DNA of 64,000 nt from an uncultured Pelagibacteraceae bacterium (lineage in GTDB: Bacteria; Pseudomonadota; Alphaproteobacteria; Pelagibacterales; Pelagibacteraceae), in assembly GCA_902578935.1 (NCBI GenBank), contig CACHEU010000002.1, positions 124,001 to 188,000 on the forward strand, given 5' to 3'. Made by a program: the position numbers and the translations under genes. The number at the start of each line of letters is the position of its first letter. Position 1 is the first letter of the stretch. The notes under the pieces were generated by a model, which saw only the letters and a list, made by a program, of their open reading frames with translations, was not told where the DNA came from and searched no databases. This document shows, piece after piece, positions 51,815 to 60,695 of the stretch.

Positions 51815-53631
51815 TGTGTGGAATTATAGGTATAGCAAGCAATAAGTCGGTATCAATAAACATAATTAATGCTTTAAAAAAATTGGAGTATCGAGGTTAT
51901 GACTCTGCTGGATTAGCTACTATTGCAAACGGAGAAATTAATGAAAAAAAATGTCCAGGGAGAGTTGAAAAGCTAGAAAAAATTTTATTTCAGAGCCCTA
52001 GTGAAGGAAATTTAGGTATAGGACATGTAAGATGGGCAACACATGGTGTGCCAAACGAAGTTAATGCCCACCCACACTCAAGCGAAATAGTTTCTGTTGT
52101 ACATAATGGAATAATAGAAAACTCCGATCAATTAAAAAAAGATTTAGAAAAATCTGGAAAGGTTTTTAAATCTCAAACTGACACAGAGGTAATAACAGTT
52201 TTGCTTACTGAAAAACTAAAAAAACTAGAACCTTTAAATGCTGTATTTGAAACTCTAGATATGTTGAAAGGGAGTTTTGCATTAGGAATTATATTTAAAA
52301 ATTTTAAAGATTTTGTTATTGGAGCAAGAAGAGGCAGTCCTCTTGCTGTTGGGTATTCTAATAGCGAAAATTATTTGGGTTCAGATTCTTATGCTTTAAA
52401 ATCTATGACAAATAAAATCTCCTATTTAGACGACGGAGACGTATGTGTCTTATCTAAAGATGAAATAAAGTTTTATAACTCTAATAAGGACAAAATTAAC
52501 AAGGAAATTTTTACACTATCAGAAGATAAATCTTCTGTAAGCAAAGGTAACTACAAAAATTTTATGATAAAAGAAATTTTTGAGCAACCTGTCACAACAA
52601 AAACTTGCTTAAAAGAATATATTGACAAAATTAGAGAGGAAATTAATTTTTATAATCTTCCAATTGATCCTAAAAAAATAAACAAAATAATTCTAATAGG
52701 ATGTGGAACTGCTTACCACTCTTGTTTGGTGGCAAAATACTGGTTAGAGGAACTTACATCGTTAAGTGTAGAAACCGATATAGCTTCAGAATTTAGGTAT
52801 AGAAAAGTTAGATTTGATAAAAATAGCCTATACATATTTGTATCTCAGTCTGGTGAAACAGCCGATACTTATGCAGCTTTAGATCTTTGCAAAAAAGAAA
52901 ATGTAAAAACATGTTCAGTTGTAAATGTTGTTGAAAGTTCTATAGCAAGGCACTCCGATTGTGTTTTGCCGATTCATGCTGGACCAGAAATTGGTGTTGC
53001 ATCAACCAAAGCATTTTTAGGTCAAATGCTTGTATTATATTTACTTTCTCTTAAAATTTCAGATGCAAGAAAAGATATTGATGAGAAAGATTACAAGGAT
53101 AAAATAAAAAAATTAAAAAAATTACCAATACTAATATCAGAATCTTTAAAAGAAGAAGAGAAAATACAATTAATTGCCAAAGATATTTATAAATCTAAAG
53201 GATCAATGTTTTTAGGAAGAGGACTGTCATTTCCAATTGCTTTGGAAGGAGCTTTAAAGTTAAAAGAGCTTTCATATCTTCATGCTGAAGGCTATCCAGC
53301 CGGAGAGATGAAACATGGCCCTTTAGCTCTAATTGAAGATGGGCTTCCAGTGGTTGTTATTGCACCAAAAGATAAATATTTTGAAAAAACTTTATCGAAT
53401 ATGCAAGAAGTTATTGCAAGAGGAGGTAAGGTTTTGTTGTTAACTAATTCCTCAGGCAAAGTAATCAGTGAAAATATAAGGTTTCAAATTGGTTTACCAG
53501 AGTCTGATCTAACACTTACACCTTTTCTATTTACTATTCCGCTTCAGCTTCTTTCTTATCATGTGGCATTATTTAAAAAATGCGATATAGATAAGCCAAG
53601 AAACTTAGCTAAATCTGTTACTGTTGAATAA
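51814..53631 (+). CDS. glmS: Glutamine:fructose-6-phosphate amidotransferase (isomerising)
   Basis: Makes glucosamine-6-phosphate for peptidoglycan and LPS. The 605 residues include Cys at position 2 (MCGIIG) as glutaminase nucleophile, LEYRGYDSAGLA, GHVRWATHG and NGIIEN in the N-terminal domain, and GCGTAYHSC, SQSGETADTYAAL and the C-terminal DKPRNLAKSVTVE of the two SIS isomerase domains. It follows the GlmU-like gene with a one-base overlap, placing two steps of UDP-GlcNAc synthesis together. Confidence 0.97.
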   Translation: MCGIIGIASNKSVSINIINALKKLEYRGYDSAGLATIANGEINEKKCPGRVEKLEKILFQSPSEGNLGIGHVRWATHGVPNEVNAHPHSSEIVSVVHNGIIENSDQLKKDLEKSGKVFKSQTDTEVITVLLTEKLKKLEPLNAVFETLDMLKGSFALGIIFKNFKDFVIGARRGSPLAVGYSNSENYLGSDSYALKSMTNKISYLDDGDVCVLSKDEIKFYNSNKDKINKEIFTLSEDKSSVSKGNYKNFMIKEIFEQPVTTKTCLKEYIDKIREEINFYNLPIDPKKINKIILIGCGTAYHSCLVAKYWLEELTSLSVETDIASEFRYRKVRFDKNSLYIFVSQSGETADTYAALDLCKKENVKTCSVVNVVESSIARHSDCVLPIHAGPEIGVASTKAFLGQMLVLYLLSLKISDARKDIDEKDYKDKIKKLKKLPILISESLKEEEKIQLIAKDIYKSKGSMFLGRGLSFPIALEGALKLKELSYLHAEGYPAGEMKHGPLALIEDGLPVVVIAPKDKYFEKTLSNMQEVIARGGKVLLLTNSSGKVISENIRFQIGLPESDLTLTPFLFTIPLQLLSYHVALFKKCDIDKPRNLAKSVTVE

Positions 53632-53670
53632 AGACTCATAATACTATAAATATCCCCCAAGAGTTGAAAG

Positions 53671-55053
53671 ATGAAAAAAAAATGGAAATTAGATAGCTGG
53701 AAAAATTATCCGGTCAAACATATTCCTAAATATGAAGACCAGAAGGAATTGGATATTGTTTTAAAAAAAATAAAAGATTTTCCACCTTTGGTTTTTGCCG
53801 GGGAAACGCGTACACTTAAAAAACACTTAGGAAATGTGTGTGAAGGTAAAGCTTTTCTTTTACAAGGAGGAGACTGCGCTGAAAGTTTTGCAGAGTTTCA
53901 TCCTGATAATATAAGGGATACTTTTAAAGTTATATTACAAATGGCTTTAGTTTTAACTTCTTCTGCTTCTTTACCAGTAGTTAAAGTTGGAAGAATAGCA
54001 GGACAATTTTCTAAGCCAAGAAGTTCTCCAATTGAAGTAAAGAATGGAAAGGAGCTTCCTACATATTTAGGTGACAATATAAACGGAATTGAATTCTCTG
54101 AGAAAGCCAGAAAGCCTGATGCTAAAAGAATGTTTAGAGCTTATTCTCAAGCAGCATCAACTTTAAATTTATTAAGAGCTTTTTCACAAGGTGGTTTTGC
54201 AGATCTTCGTCAAGTTCATTTCTGGAATCTTGGATTTGTTAAAGGCAGCCCTCAAGCAAAAAAATATAAAGAAATAGAAGATAAGATTAGTGATGCGCTA
54301 GCTTTCATGGAAGCTTGTGGTATTAATCCTGAAAGCAACAGAAGATTAAGAACGGTTAACTTCTATACTTCCCATGAATCACTTCTTTTGCCTTTTGAAC
54401 AATCTATGACAAGAGTTGATTCCACAACAGGGGAATATCATGACACCTCAGCACATTTTGTTTGGATTGGAGACAGAACTAGACAGCCAGATGGAGGTCA
54501 TGTTGAATTTTGTAGGGGAATAAAGAATCCGATCGGACTTAAATGTGGACCTTCTTTAAAACCGGAAGAGCTTGTGAAGTTATGCAATATTCTTAATCCA
54601 GAAAATGAACCTGGTAGATTAACTTTAATTTCAAGATTTGGAGCAGAGAATGTTGATAAATTTTTACCAAAACTTATTCGAGCAGTTAAAAAAGAAGGAC
54701 TGAATGTTATTTGGTCGTGTGACCCAATGCATGGAAATACTATTAAATCTACGACTGGTTTTAAAACAAGACCTTTTAACAATATCGTTAAAGAGGTTAA
54801 AAAAGTTTTTGCTATTCATCAGTCAGAAGGAACTTATGCTGGTGGTTTACATATAGAGATGACAGGACAGAACGTAACAGAATGTACTGGCGGTGCTCAA
54901 AAGATATCTGAAAAGGATCTTTCCCATAGATACCACACTCATTGTGATCCTAGACTTAATGCAAGTCAGGCGCTAGAACTTGCTTTCCTAATTTCCGACG
55001 AAATTAAGAAAAATTCCCAATATTCAAAAAACATTATTCAAGCAGTATCTTAG
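53671..55053 (+). CDS. aroG: Class II 3-deoxy-7-phosphoheptulonate synthase
   Basis: First step of the shikimate pathway: PEP plus erythrose-4-phosphate. The 460 residues match the plant/Mycobacterium class II type (AroG/AroH type II): LLQGGDCAESF, VKVGRIAGQFSKPRS, YTSHESLLLPFEQ, HFVWIGDRTRQPDGGHVEF, GLKCGPSLKPEELV and IWSCDPMHGNT. It is preceded by an AAGAG-type ribosome site. The stop TAG at 55051-55053 lies inside a strong hairpin. Confidence 0.95.
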   Translation: MKKKWKLDSWKNYPVKHIPKYEDQKELDIVLKKIKDFPPLVFAGETRTLKKHLGNVCEGKAFLLQGGDCAESFAEFHPDNIRDTFKVILQMALVLTSSASLPVVKVGRIAGQFSKPRSSPIEVKNGKELPTYLGDNINGIEFSEKARKPDAKRMFRAYSQAASTLNLLRAFSQGGFADLRQVHFWNLGFVKGSPQAKKYKEIEDKISDALAFMEACGINPESNRRLRTVNFYTSHESLLLPFEQSMTRVDSTTGEYHDTSAHFVWIGDRTRQPDGGHVEFCRGIKNPIGLKCGPSLKPEELVKLCNILNPENEPGRLTLISRFGAENVDKFLPKLIRAVKKEGLNVIWSCDPMHGNTIKSTTGFKTRPFNNIVKEVKKVFAIHQSEGTYAGGLHIEMTGQNVTECTGGAQKISEKDLSHRYHTHCDPRLNASQALELAFLISDEIKKNSQYSKNIIQAVS

Positions 55054-55075
55054 TAATTGAAAAACAATTACTAAG
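55049..55075. terminator. 11-base-pair hairpin overlapping the DAHP-synthase stop codon
   Basis: CTTAGTAATTG (55049-55059) and CAATTACTAAG (55065-55075) are perfect complements around a five-A loop, and the TAG stop is part of the left arm. There is no T run downstream, so it is not a standard intrinsic terminator. It may be a partial terminator or a 3'-end/processing stabiliser between aroG and nadE. It is one of the longest perfect hairpins in the window. Confidence 0.65.
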
Positions 55076-55102
55076 GTCTATTAATTAGATGATAGTAAAA
55101 TT

Positions 55103-55843
55103 ATGCAAACTTTAGACAGAATAAACAAAATTAAAAATTGGATAAACTCATATTGCAAGTCAATGCCAAAAGAGGCAAGTTCATTGGTCATAGGTATATC
55201 TGGAGGCATAGATTCTTCCGTAACCAGTACACTTTGTGCTTTGACTGGAAAAAAAACCATTGTTCTTTCAATGCCCATTAAACAAATTAAAGAACAGCAT
55301 GATTTGAGTTTAAAACATCAAGAATGGTTAAAAAATAAATTTAAAAACATAGAAGGCCATACAGTTCAACTTGACGAAGTTTTTTCATCTTTCAAAAAAA
55401 GTTTATCAAAATTTGAAAACAACCACGGTATGGCGAATTCTAGGGCCAGACTAAGAATGACAACTCTTTATCAAGTAGCTGCAGCCAACAATGGAATAGT
55501 TGTGGGAACAGGTAACAAAGTAGAAGACTTTGGAGTTGGTTTTTATACAAAATATGGGGATGGAGGAGTTGATATTTCACCTATAGCTGATTGCACTAAA
55601 ACTCAGGTTTGGGAGATGGGAAAATCACTTGGTATTATAAAAGGAATACTAGATGCAGAACCAACAGACGGACTTTGGGACGACGGAAGAACGGATGCTA
55701 ATCAATTGGGAATGTCTTATGAAGAATTAGAAAAAGCAATGAAGGATAAAAAAAGCAAAGGCTACGATAAATATCTTGAGATTAGAAAAAGAAATTTACA
55801 TAAAATGAAGCCCATACCTGTTTGCGTGATGGATGATGAGTAA
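55103..55843 (+). CDS. nadE: Ammonia-dependent NAD synthetase
   Basis: Last step of NAD synthesis: amidation of nicotinate adenine dinucleotide. The 246-residue protein has GISGGIDSSVTSTLCAL (PP-loop SGGxDSS), NSRARLRMTTLYQVAAANNGIVVGTGNKVED and YTKYGDGGVDISPIADC. It lacks the N-terminal glutaminase domain, so ammonia or a separate glutaminase is the N donor. The start ATG overlaps the end of the intergenic hairpin region by no more than a few bases' distance; the stop overlaps cysS by 11 bases. Confidence 0.93.
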   Translation: MQTLDRINKIKNWINSYCKSMPKEASSLVIGISGGIDSSVTSTLCALTGKKTIVLSMPIKQIKEQHDLSLKHQEWLKNKFKNIEGHTVQLDEVFSSFKKSLSKFENNHGMANSRARLRMTTLYQVAAANNGIVVGTGNKVEDFGVGFYTKYGDGGVDISPIADCTKTQVWEMGKSLGIIKGILDAEPTDGLWDDGRTDANQLGMSYEELEKAMKDKKSKGYDKYLEIRKRNLHKMKPIPVCVMDDE

Positions 55844-57194
55844 AGAATTAAACATTTTTAATACACTTTCTGGAAAAAAAGAAAAATTTATTCCGATCAA
55901 TAAAGATAAAGTCGGCATGTATGTTTGTGGTCCAACAGTATACGACTTTCCACACATAGGAAATGCAAGACCGTTAGTTGTTTTTGACGTTTTATACAGA
56001 CTTCTATTAAAGATTTTTGGAAAAGATAAAGTGACTTATGTCAGAAATATAACCGATATAGACGATAAGATAATTGAATCATCGAAAAATAATAAGGTAC
56101 CTATAGATATACTTACAACAAGCACTACTAAAAGTTTTCATGATGATTGTAAATATTTGAATTGTCTTAAACCAAACTTTGAACCAAAAGCGACAGAACA
56201 TATCAAAGGCATGATTGCTATGACTGAGAAATTATTGAAAAATAAAAATGCTTATGAAAAAGACAAACACGTCTATTTTTCTGTAAGATCATTTAAAAAT
56301 TACGGCAAGTTATCTAAAAAAAACACAGAAGAATTAGTTGCTGGAGCAAGAGTAGAGGTTTCAAAATTGAAAAAAGATCCTCTTGATTTTGTTCTTTGGA
56401 AACCATCGGTAGCAGAAGACCCGGGTTGGGATTCACCTTGGGGAAGAGGAAGACCCGGATGGCACTTAGAATGTTCTGTTATGAGCGAGAAATTTCTTGG
56501 AAAAAATTTTGATATTCATGGTGGAGGATTAGATCTTGTTTTTCCTCATCATGAAAATGAAATTGCACAATCATGTTGTGCTAATAAAGCAGATAAATTC
56601 GCAAACTATTGGTTACACAATGGTTATGTTACTTTTAATAAAGAAAAGATGTCAAAATCTCTAGGAAATGTTGTTTCCATCGAAAAAATGAGAGGAGCAA
56701 TTAATGGACAGGTTATTAGACTTGCGTTGTTAAGCACTCATTATAAACAACCTTTGGATTGGAATGAAAATTTAATTAACGAAAGTCAGAACACTCTTGA
56801 TAAATGGTATACTCAGTTTGAAAAGACCAGCCAAGGTGATTTAGATGATGATTTATTAAAACCACTTTTGGAAGACATAAATACCCCGGGCTATATATCA
56901 AAATTACATTTGCTTTATGATAAAGCATCTAAAGGAGATAAGTCTTCAAAAAAACTTTTCCTCTCAGGATGTAAACTTATCGGTTTATTAGAGGAAGATT
57001 TAGAAACATGGAGAAAATTTAAAAAAACAAAATCAAAAATTGATGAAAAAACAATTAAAAGTAAAATCAAAGATCGAGAAAATGCTAGAAAAAAAGGTGA
57101 TTATAAATTAGCAGACAGTATAAGAAAAGATTTAGAAGGTAGCGGAGTAATTATTGAAGACAAAGGCGATAAGACAACTTGGAAATATAAATGA
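55833..57194 (+). CDS. cysS: Cysteinyl-tRNA synthetase
   Basis: Class I tRNA synthetase of 453 residues. YVCGPTVYDFPHIGNARP has the first zinc Cys and the HIGH motif (here HIGN), GWHLECSVMS and FPHHENEIAQS give the other zinc ligands, and KEKMSKSLGNVV is the KMSKS motif. The start is ATG at 55833 or 55836. It overlaps cimA by 4 bases (ATGA). Confidence 0.96.
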   Translation: MMSKELNIFNTLSGKKEKFIPINKDKVGMYVCGPTVYDFPHIGNARPLVVFDVLYRLLLKIFGKDKVTYVRNITDIDDKIIESSKNNKVPIDILTTSTTKSFHDDCKYLNCLKPNFEPKATEHIKGMIAMTEKLLKNKNAYEKDKHVYFSVRSFKNYGKLSKKNTEELVAGARVEVSKLKKDPLDFVLWKPSVAEDPGWDSPWGRGRPGWHLECSVMSEKFLGKNFDIHGGGLDLVFPHHENEIAQSCCANKADKFANYWLHNGYVTFNKEKMSKSLGNVVSIEKMRGAINGQVIRLALLSTHYKQPLDWNENLINESQNTLDKWYTQFEKTSQGDLDDDLLKPLLEDINTPGYISKLHLLYDKASKGDKSSKKLFLSGCKLIGLLEEDLETWRKFKKTKSKIDEKTIKSKIKDRENARKKGDYKLADSIRKDLEGSGVIIEDKGDKTTWKYK

Positions 57195-58792
57195 GCAAAG
57201 AAAAAGTATATATTTTTGACACTACTTTGAGAGACGGAGCTCAGACAGAAGGAGTTAATTTTTCTCTTGATGATAAAAATAAAATAGCAAAAGCACTATC
57301 AGATCTTGGTGTTGATTATTTAGAAGGTGGGTGGCCTGGAGCCAATACTTTAGATACAACTTTTTTTAATAAACCGCCTAAGTTAGGAAGTACTATCCTA
57401 ACAGCATTTGGAATGACTAAAAAAGCTGGAAGAAGTGCCCAAAACGATCCTGGATTATCTGCAGTTTTAAATTCAAATACTCCAGCAGTATGTTTAGTAG
57501 GAAAATCTTGGGATTTCCATGTTGATGTAGCTCTGGGTATAACTAACAAAGAAAATTTGGAGAATATTAAAGAGTCAGCAAAATTATTTATTAAAAAGAA
57601 AAAGGAATTTATGTTTGATGCCGAACATTTTTTTGATGGCTACAAAAATAATCCAAAATATGCCTTGGATTGTATAAAAACCGCTTACAACGAAGGAGCA
57701 CGTTGGATTGTTCTTTGTGATACAAATGGAGGAACACTCCCGCATGAAGTTGGAGAAATTGTTTCAAAAGTTACAAAAGCTATTCCCGGTAAAAACCTTG
57801 GAATACACGCGCATAATGATACAGAAAATGCAGTTGCTAATTCTTTGGCAGCCGTACTATCAGGAGTGCGTCAGGTTCAGGGTACAATTAATGGATTAGG
57901 AGAAAGATGTGGTAATGCAAATTTAATGTCAGTAATTCCTTCACTAGTTTTAAAAGACAGTTTTGCTAAAAATTTTACAATAGGTATTTCTAAAGAAAAA
58001 ATGAAAACATTAACAGAATCCTCTAGATTATTAGATGAGATACTGAACAGAAAATCTAACAGACACTCAGCTTATGTAGGAGCATCAGCTTTTGCACACA
58101 AAGGAGGCCTTCATGTATCAGCGGTTACAAAAGATCCAAAAACCTATGAACATATAAATCCAAATTTAGTTGGGAACTTTAGAAACATTGTTGTTTCTGA
58201 TCAGTCAGGGAAGTCTAACATCATGTCTAGACTAGAAAAGTATGGAATTAAAATTGATAAAAACGATCCAAAAGTTCAAAGTTTGCTTGATGAAGTAAAA
58301 GATCGAGAGTTTGCCGGTTATTCATATGATGGTGCCGATGCTTCATTTGAACTATTAGCACGACGTCTTTTAGGAGAAATACCAAAATATTTAACTATTT
58401 CGAAATATGATGTTTCGGTAAAAAGAGACTCAAAAGACAAAATAAATTCTTTTGCAAAAGCTCATATAGTAGTTGATGGAAAAGAAATTATTTGTGAAGG
58501 TTCCGGTAATGGACCAGTTAATGCATTAGATAATGCTATTAGATCTAATGTTGACAAAGTTGGGAAATACTCAAAATATTTAAAAGATTTGAAACTAGTT
58601 GATTATAAAGTAAGAATTTTAAATACTGGAACAAATGCGACAACACGCGTTTCTATAGAAAGCACAGACAAAGATGGAAAGAACTGGTTCACGATAGGAG
58701 TATCTCCAAATATAATTGATGCATCATTTAAAGCTTTAATAGATAGCTTGGATTATAAATTGTACAAAGAAAAAGCTCCGGCAAATGATTAA
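57191..58792 (+). CDS. cimA: Citramalate synthase
   Basis: HMGL/DRE-TIM enzyme making citramalate from pyruvate and acetyl-CoA, an isoleucine route without threonine deaminase. The 533 residues include FDTTLRDGAQTEGVNFSLDD at the start, CDTNGGTLPHEV, GIHAHNDTENAVANSLAAV and a LeuA-dimer-like regulatory C-terminus (about 390-530). The GAQTEGVNFS variant and length indicate CimA rather than LeuA. It overlaps the trmJ start by 8 bases. Confidence 0.93.
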   Translation: MSKEKVYIFDTTLRDGAQTEGVNFSLDDKNKIAKALSDLGVDYLEGGWPGANTLDTTFFNKPPKLGSTILTAFGMTKKAGRSAQNDPGLSAVLNSNTPAVCLVGKSWDFHVDVALGITNKENLENIKESAKLFIKKKKEFMFDAEHFFDGYKNNPKYALDCIKTAYNEGARWIVLCDTNGGTLPHEVGEIVSKVTKAIPGKNLGIHAHNDTENAVANSLAAVLSGVRQVQGTINGLGERCGNANLMSVIPSLVLKDSFAKNFTIGISKEKMKTLTESSRLLDEILNRKSNRHSAYVGASAFAHKGGLHVSAVTKDPKTYEHINPNLVGNFRNIVVSDQSGKSNIMSRLEKYGIKIDKNDPKVQSLLDEVKDREFAGYSYDGADASFELLARRLLGEIPKYLTISKYDVSVKRDSKDKINSFAKAHIVVDGKEIICEGSGNGPVNALDNAIRSNVDKVGKYSKYLKDLKLVDYKVRILNTGTNATTRVSIESTDKDGKNWFTIGVSPNIIDASFKALIDSLDYKLYKEKAPAND

Positions 58793-59489
58793 CAAAGTTG
58801 GTTTTCTTCTTGTAAAACCTCAGTTACCAGAAAATATAGGTTTTTCTGCTAGAGGGTTAAAAAATTTTGGTTTTAAAAATTTGGATTTAGTTAATCCTAA
58901 AGAAATATGGCCAAACAAAAAGGCAATAGCAACATCCGTAGGTGCAAGAGATATTCTCAAAAAAACAAAAGTATATTCTAATATCAAAGACGCTATAAAT
59001 AAATACGATATTGTTTACGCTTCTTCAGCAAGGAAGAGAGATATAAATAAAAGACATTTATCTTTTAATCAATTTATTGAAAGTATTAAAAAGAATAAAA
59101 AAAGGAAAATTGGAATTATGTTTGGTCCAGAAGCTTCGGGTTTATCTAACGATGATATAGCATATTCAAATTATATTTTTAAAATTCCAGTAAATAAAAA
59201 ATTTGAGTCTATTAATCTTTCCCACAGTATAATTCTGGTTTGTTATGAAATATTTAGGAACTTTAGACCAAGTTATTTTAAAAAAGAGAAAAAATTAATT
59301 GATATTATAAGTAAGAAAAAACTAAGTATATTCACTAATTTTGTTGAAAGTCGTTTAGAAAAAAAAGGATTTTTTTCTCCAAGCGAAAAGAAAAAAACAA
59401 TGCTTCTTAACCTCAGAAATATTTTCGGTAGAATGGAGCTAAGTAATAAAGAATTAAGGATATTATCCAGTGTTTTTAGTAAATTATAA
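58785..59489 (+). CDS. trmJ: TrmJ/SpoU-family RNA 2'-O-methyltransferase
   Basis: SPOUT methyltransferase of 234 residues modifying tRNA, probably at position 32. [20 protein letters not shown] gives the substrate-binding NxGxxxR-like block, [17 protein letters not shown] the G-x-E-x-x-G-L motif, and [20 protein letters not shown] the knot. The C-terminal 40 residues are helical. Other SpoU methyltransferases are possible, but the PQ-PENIG start is TrmJ-like. The downstream rpsD promoter begins 6 bases after its stop. Confidence 0.85.
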   Translation: MINKVGFLLVKPQLPENIGFSARGLKNFGFKNLDLVNPKEIWPNKKAIATSVGARDILKKTKVYSNIKDAINKYDIVYASSARKRDINKRHLSFNQFIESIKKNKKRKIGIMFGPEASGLSNDDIAYSNYIFKIPVNKKFESINLSHSIILVCYEIFRNFRPSYFKKEKKLIDIISKKKLSIFTNFVESRLEKKGFFSPSEKKKTMLLNLRNIFGRMELSNKELRILSSVFSKL

Positions 59490-59495
59490 GAACAA

Positions 59496-59523
59496 TTGAC
59501 AAATATACTATAAGGATTATAAA
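59496..59523 (+). promoter_or_regulatory. Sigma-70-type promoter of rpsD
   Basis: A perfect TTGACA -35 (59496-59501) and TATAAA -10 (59518-59523) are separated by 16 bases. The ATG follows only 10 bases after the -10, so transcription would begin within a few bases of the start codon and the message would be leaderless or nearly so. No ribosome site is visible between. Confidence 0.65.
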
Positions 59524-59533
59524 CGTTTTTTTT

Positions 59534-60151
59534 ATGACAAAAAGGATTAAGGCAAAGCACAAAGTAGATAGAAGATTAAGAGTTAATTTGTGGGGCAAAC
59601 CTAAGAGCCCATTTAATACTCGTAACTACCCTCCTGGTCAGCACGGTCAAAGCAAAAAAGGTAAACCAACAGATTATGGTGTTCAGCTTAATGCAAAACA
59701 AAAACTAAAATCCTATTACGGGAATATTAATGAAAGACAATTTAGAAATGTTTACAGAAAAGCAATAAAAAAAAAGGGAAATACAACAGAAAATTTGGTC
59801 GGTATCTTGGAAAGAAGATTGGACACAGTTGTTTATAGAGCCAAGTTGGCACCCACAGTTTTTTCTGCAAGACAGCTAATTAATCACGGTCATTTTCGAG
59901 TAAACAAAAAGAAGGTTAATATTTCTAGTTATTTAGTAAAAGAAGAGGATCTCATTGAAGTTAAAGAAAAATCAAAATCATTAACTATTATTGATACTTG
60001 TTTAGCTAGCAAAGAGAGAGATGTGCCGGAATATATTCAATTAGATGTTAAAAACAAAGCAGCCAAACTTGTTAGAGTTCCTAAGTTTGCCGATATACCT
60101 TATCCAACTTTAATGGAACCGAAATTAGTTATCGAGTACTACTCAAGATAA
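59534..60151 (+). CDS. rpsD: 30S ribosomal protein S4
   Basis: Primary 16S rRNA-binding protein of the small subunit, also involved in decoding accuracy. The 205 residues have [20 protein letters not shown] near the N-terminus and the S4 RNA-binding domain (about 90-155), including [30 protein letters not shown]. It is served by its own promoter directly upstream. Its end overlaps the convergent grxD by 9 bases. Confidence 0.97.
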   Translation: MTKRIKAKHKVDRRLRVNLWGKPKSPFNTRNYPPGQHGQSKKGKPTDYGVQLNAKQKLKSYYGNINERQFRNVYRKAIKKKGNTTENLVGILERRLDTVVYRAKLAPTVFSARQLINHGHFRVNKKKVNISSYLVKEEDLIEVKEKSKSLTIIDTCLASKERDVPEYIQLDVKNKAAKLVRVPKFADIPYPTLMEPKLVIEYYSR

Positions 60152-60466
60152 TAAAGATTTGCTCTCTAAGAGTTTTTTTAATTCGCCTTTTTCGAACATT
60201 TCTTTAACTATATCGCATCCACCAACAAACTCACCTTTAACGTATAACTGCGGTATTGTCGGCCAGTCCGTATAATCTTTTATTCCTTGTCTAATTTCAT
60301 TACTTTCTAAAACATTAATGCCTTCAAACTTAACTTTTAAATGTTTTAAAATATTAGAAACAGCCATTGAAAAACCACATTGTGGAGAATCAGGAGTCCC
60401 TTTCATAAAAAGGACAATGTTATTTGAATCTATAATATTTTTAATTTTTTTATTTACATCATCCAT
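60143..60466 (-). CDS. grxD: Monothiol glutaredoxin
   Basis: Grx4-type monothiol glutaredoxin of 107 residues. The active site is the CGFS motif in [22 protein letters not shown] precedes it, and the glutathione-binding [20 protein letters not shown] follows. It binds a [2Fe-2S] cluster between two subunits or with BolA. It overlaps bolA by 8 bases on the same strand, matching the known partner pair. Confidence 0.95.
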   Translation of the reverse strand: MDDVNKKIKNIIDSNNIVLFMKGTPDSPQCGFSMAVSNILKHLKVKFEGINVLESNEIRQGIKDYTDWPTIPQLYVKGEFVGGCDIVKEMFEKGELKKLLESKSLLS

Positions 60467-60695
60467 TTTTTTCCTCCGTGGTTAATGCAAGAGCATGTAA
60501 TTCACTGCCCATTTTACCCTTTAGAGCTTTATACACCATTTTATGTTGTTCTACTTTTGACTTACCGTTAAAAATCTTTGAAATTATTTTAGCAGAATAA
60601 TGATTGTTGTCTCCAGCGATATCTTTGAGTTCCAAAGTAGCATCAGGAAAAGCACTCATGATCATTGTTGAAATTTCATTTTTAGTTAATGGCAT
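60459..60695 (-). CDS. bolA: BolA-family protein
   Basis: Small partner of monothiol glutaredoxins in iron-sulfur handling. The 78-residue protein reads [25 protein letters not shown] and [29 protein letters not shown], the second part containing the conserved His used for cluster binding. It overlaps purL by 14 bases upstream and grxD downstream, so it is read with the purine operon on this strand. Confidence 0.93.
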   Translation of the reverse strand: MPLTKNEISTMIMSAFPDATLELKDIAGDNNHYSAKIISKIFNGKSKVEQHKMVYKALKGKMGSELHALALTTEEKNG

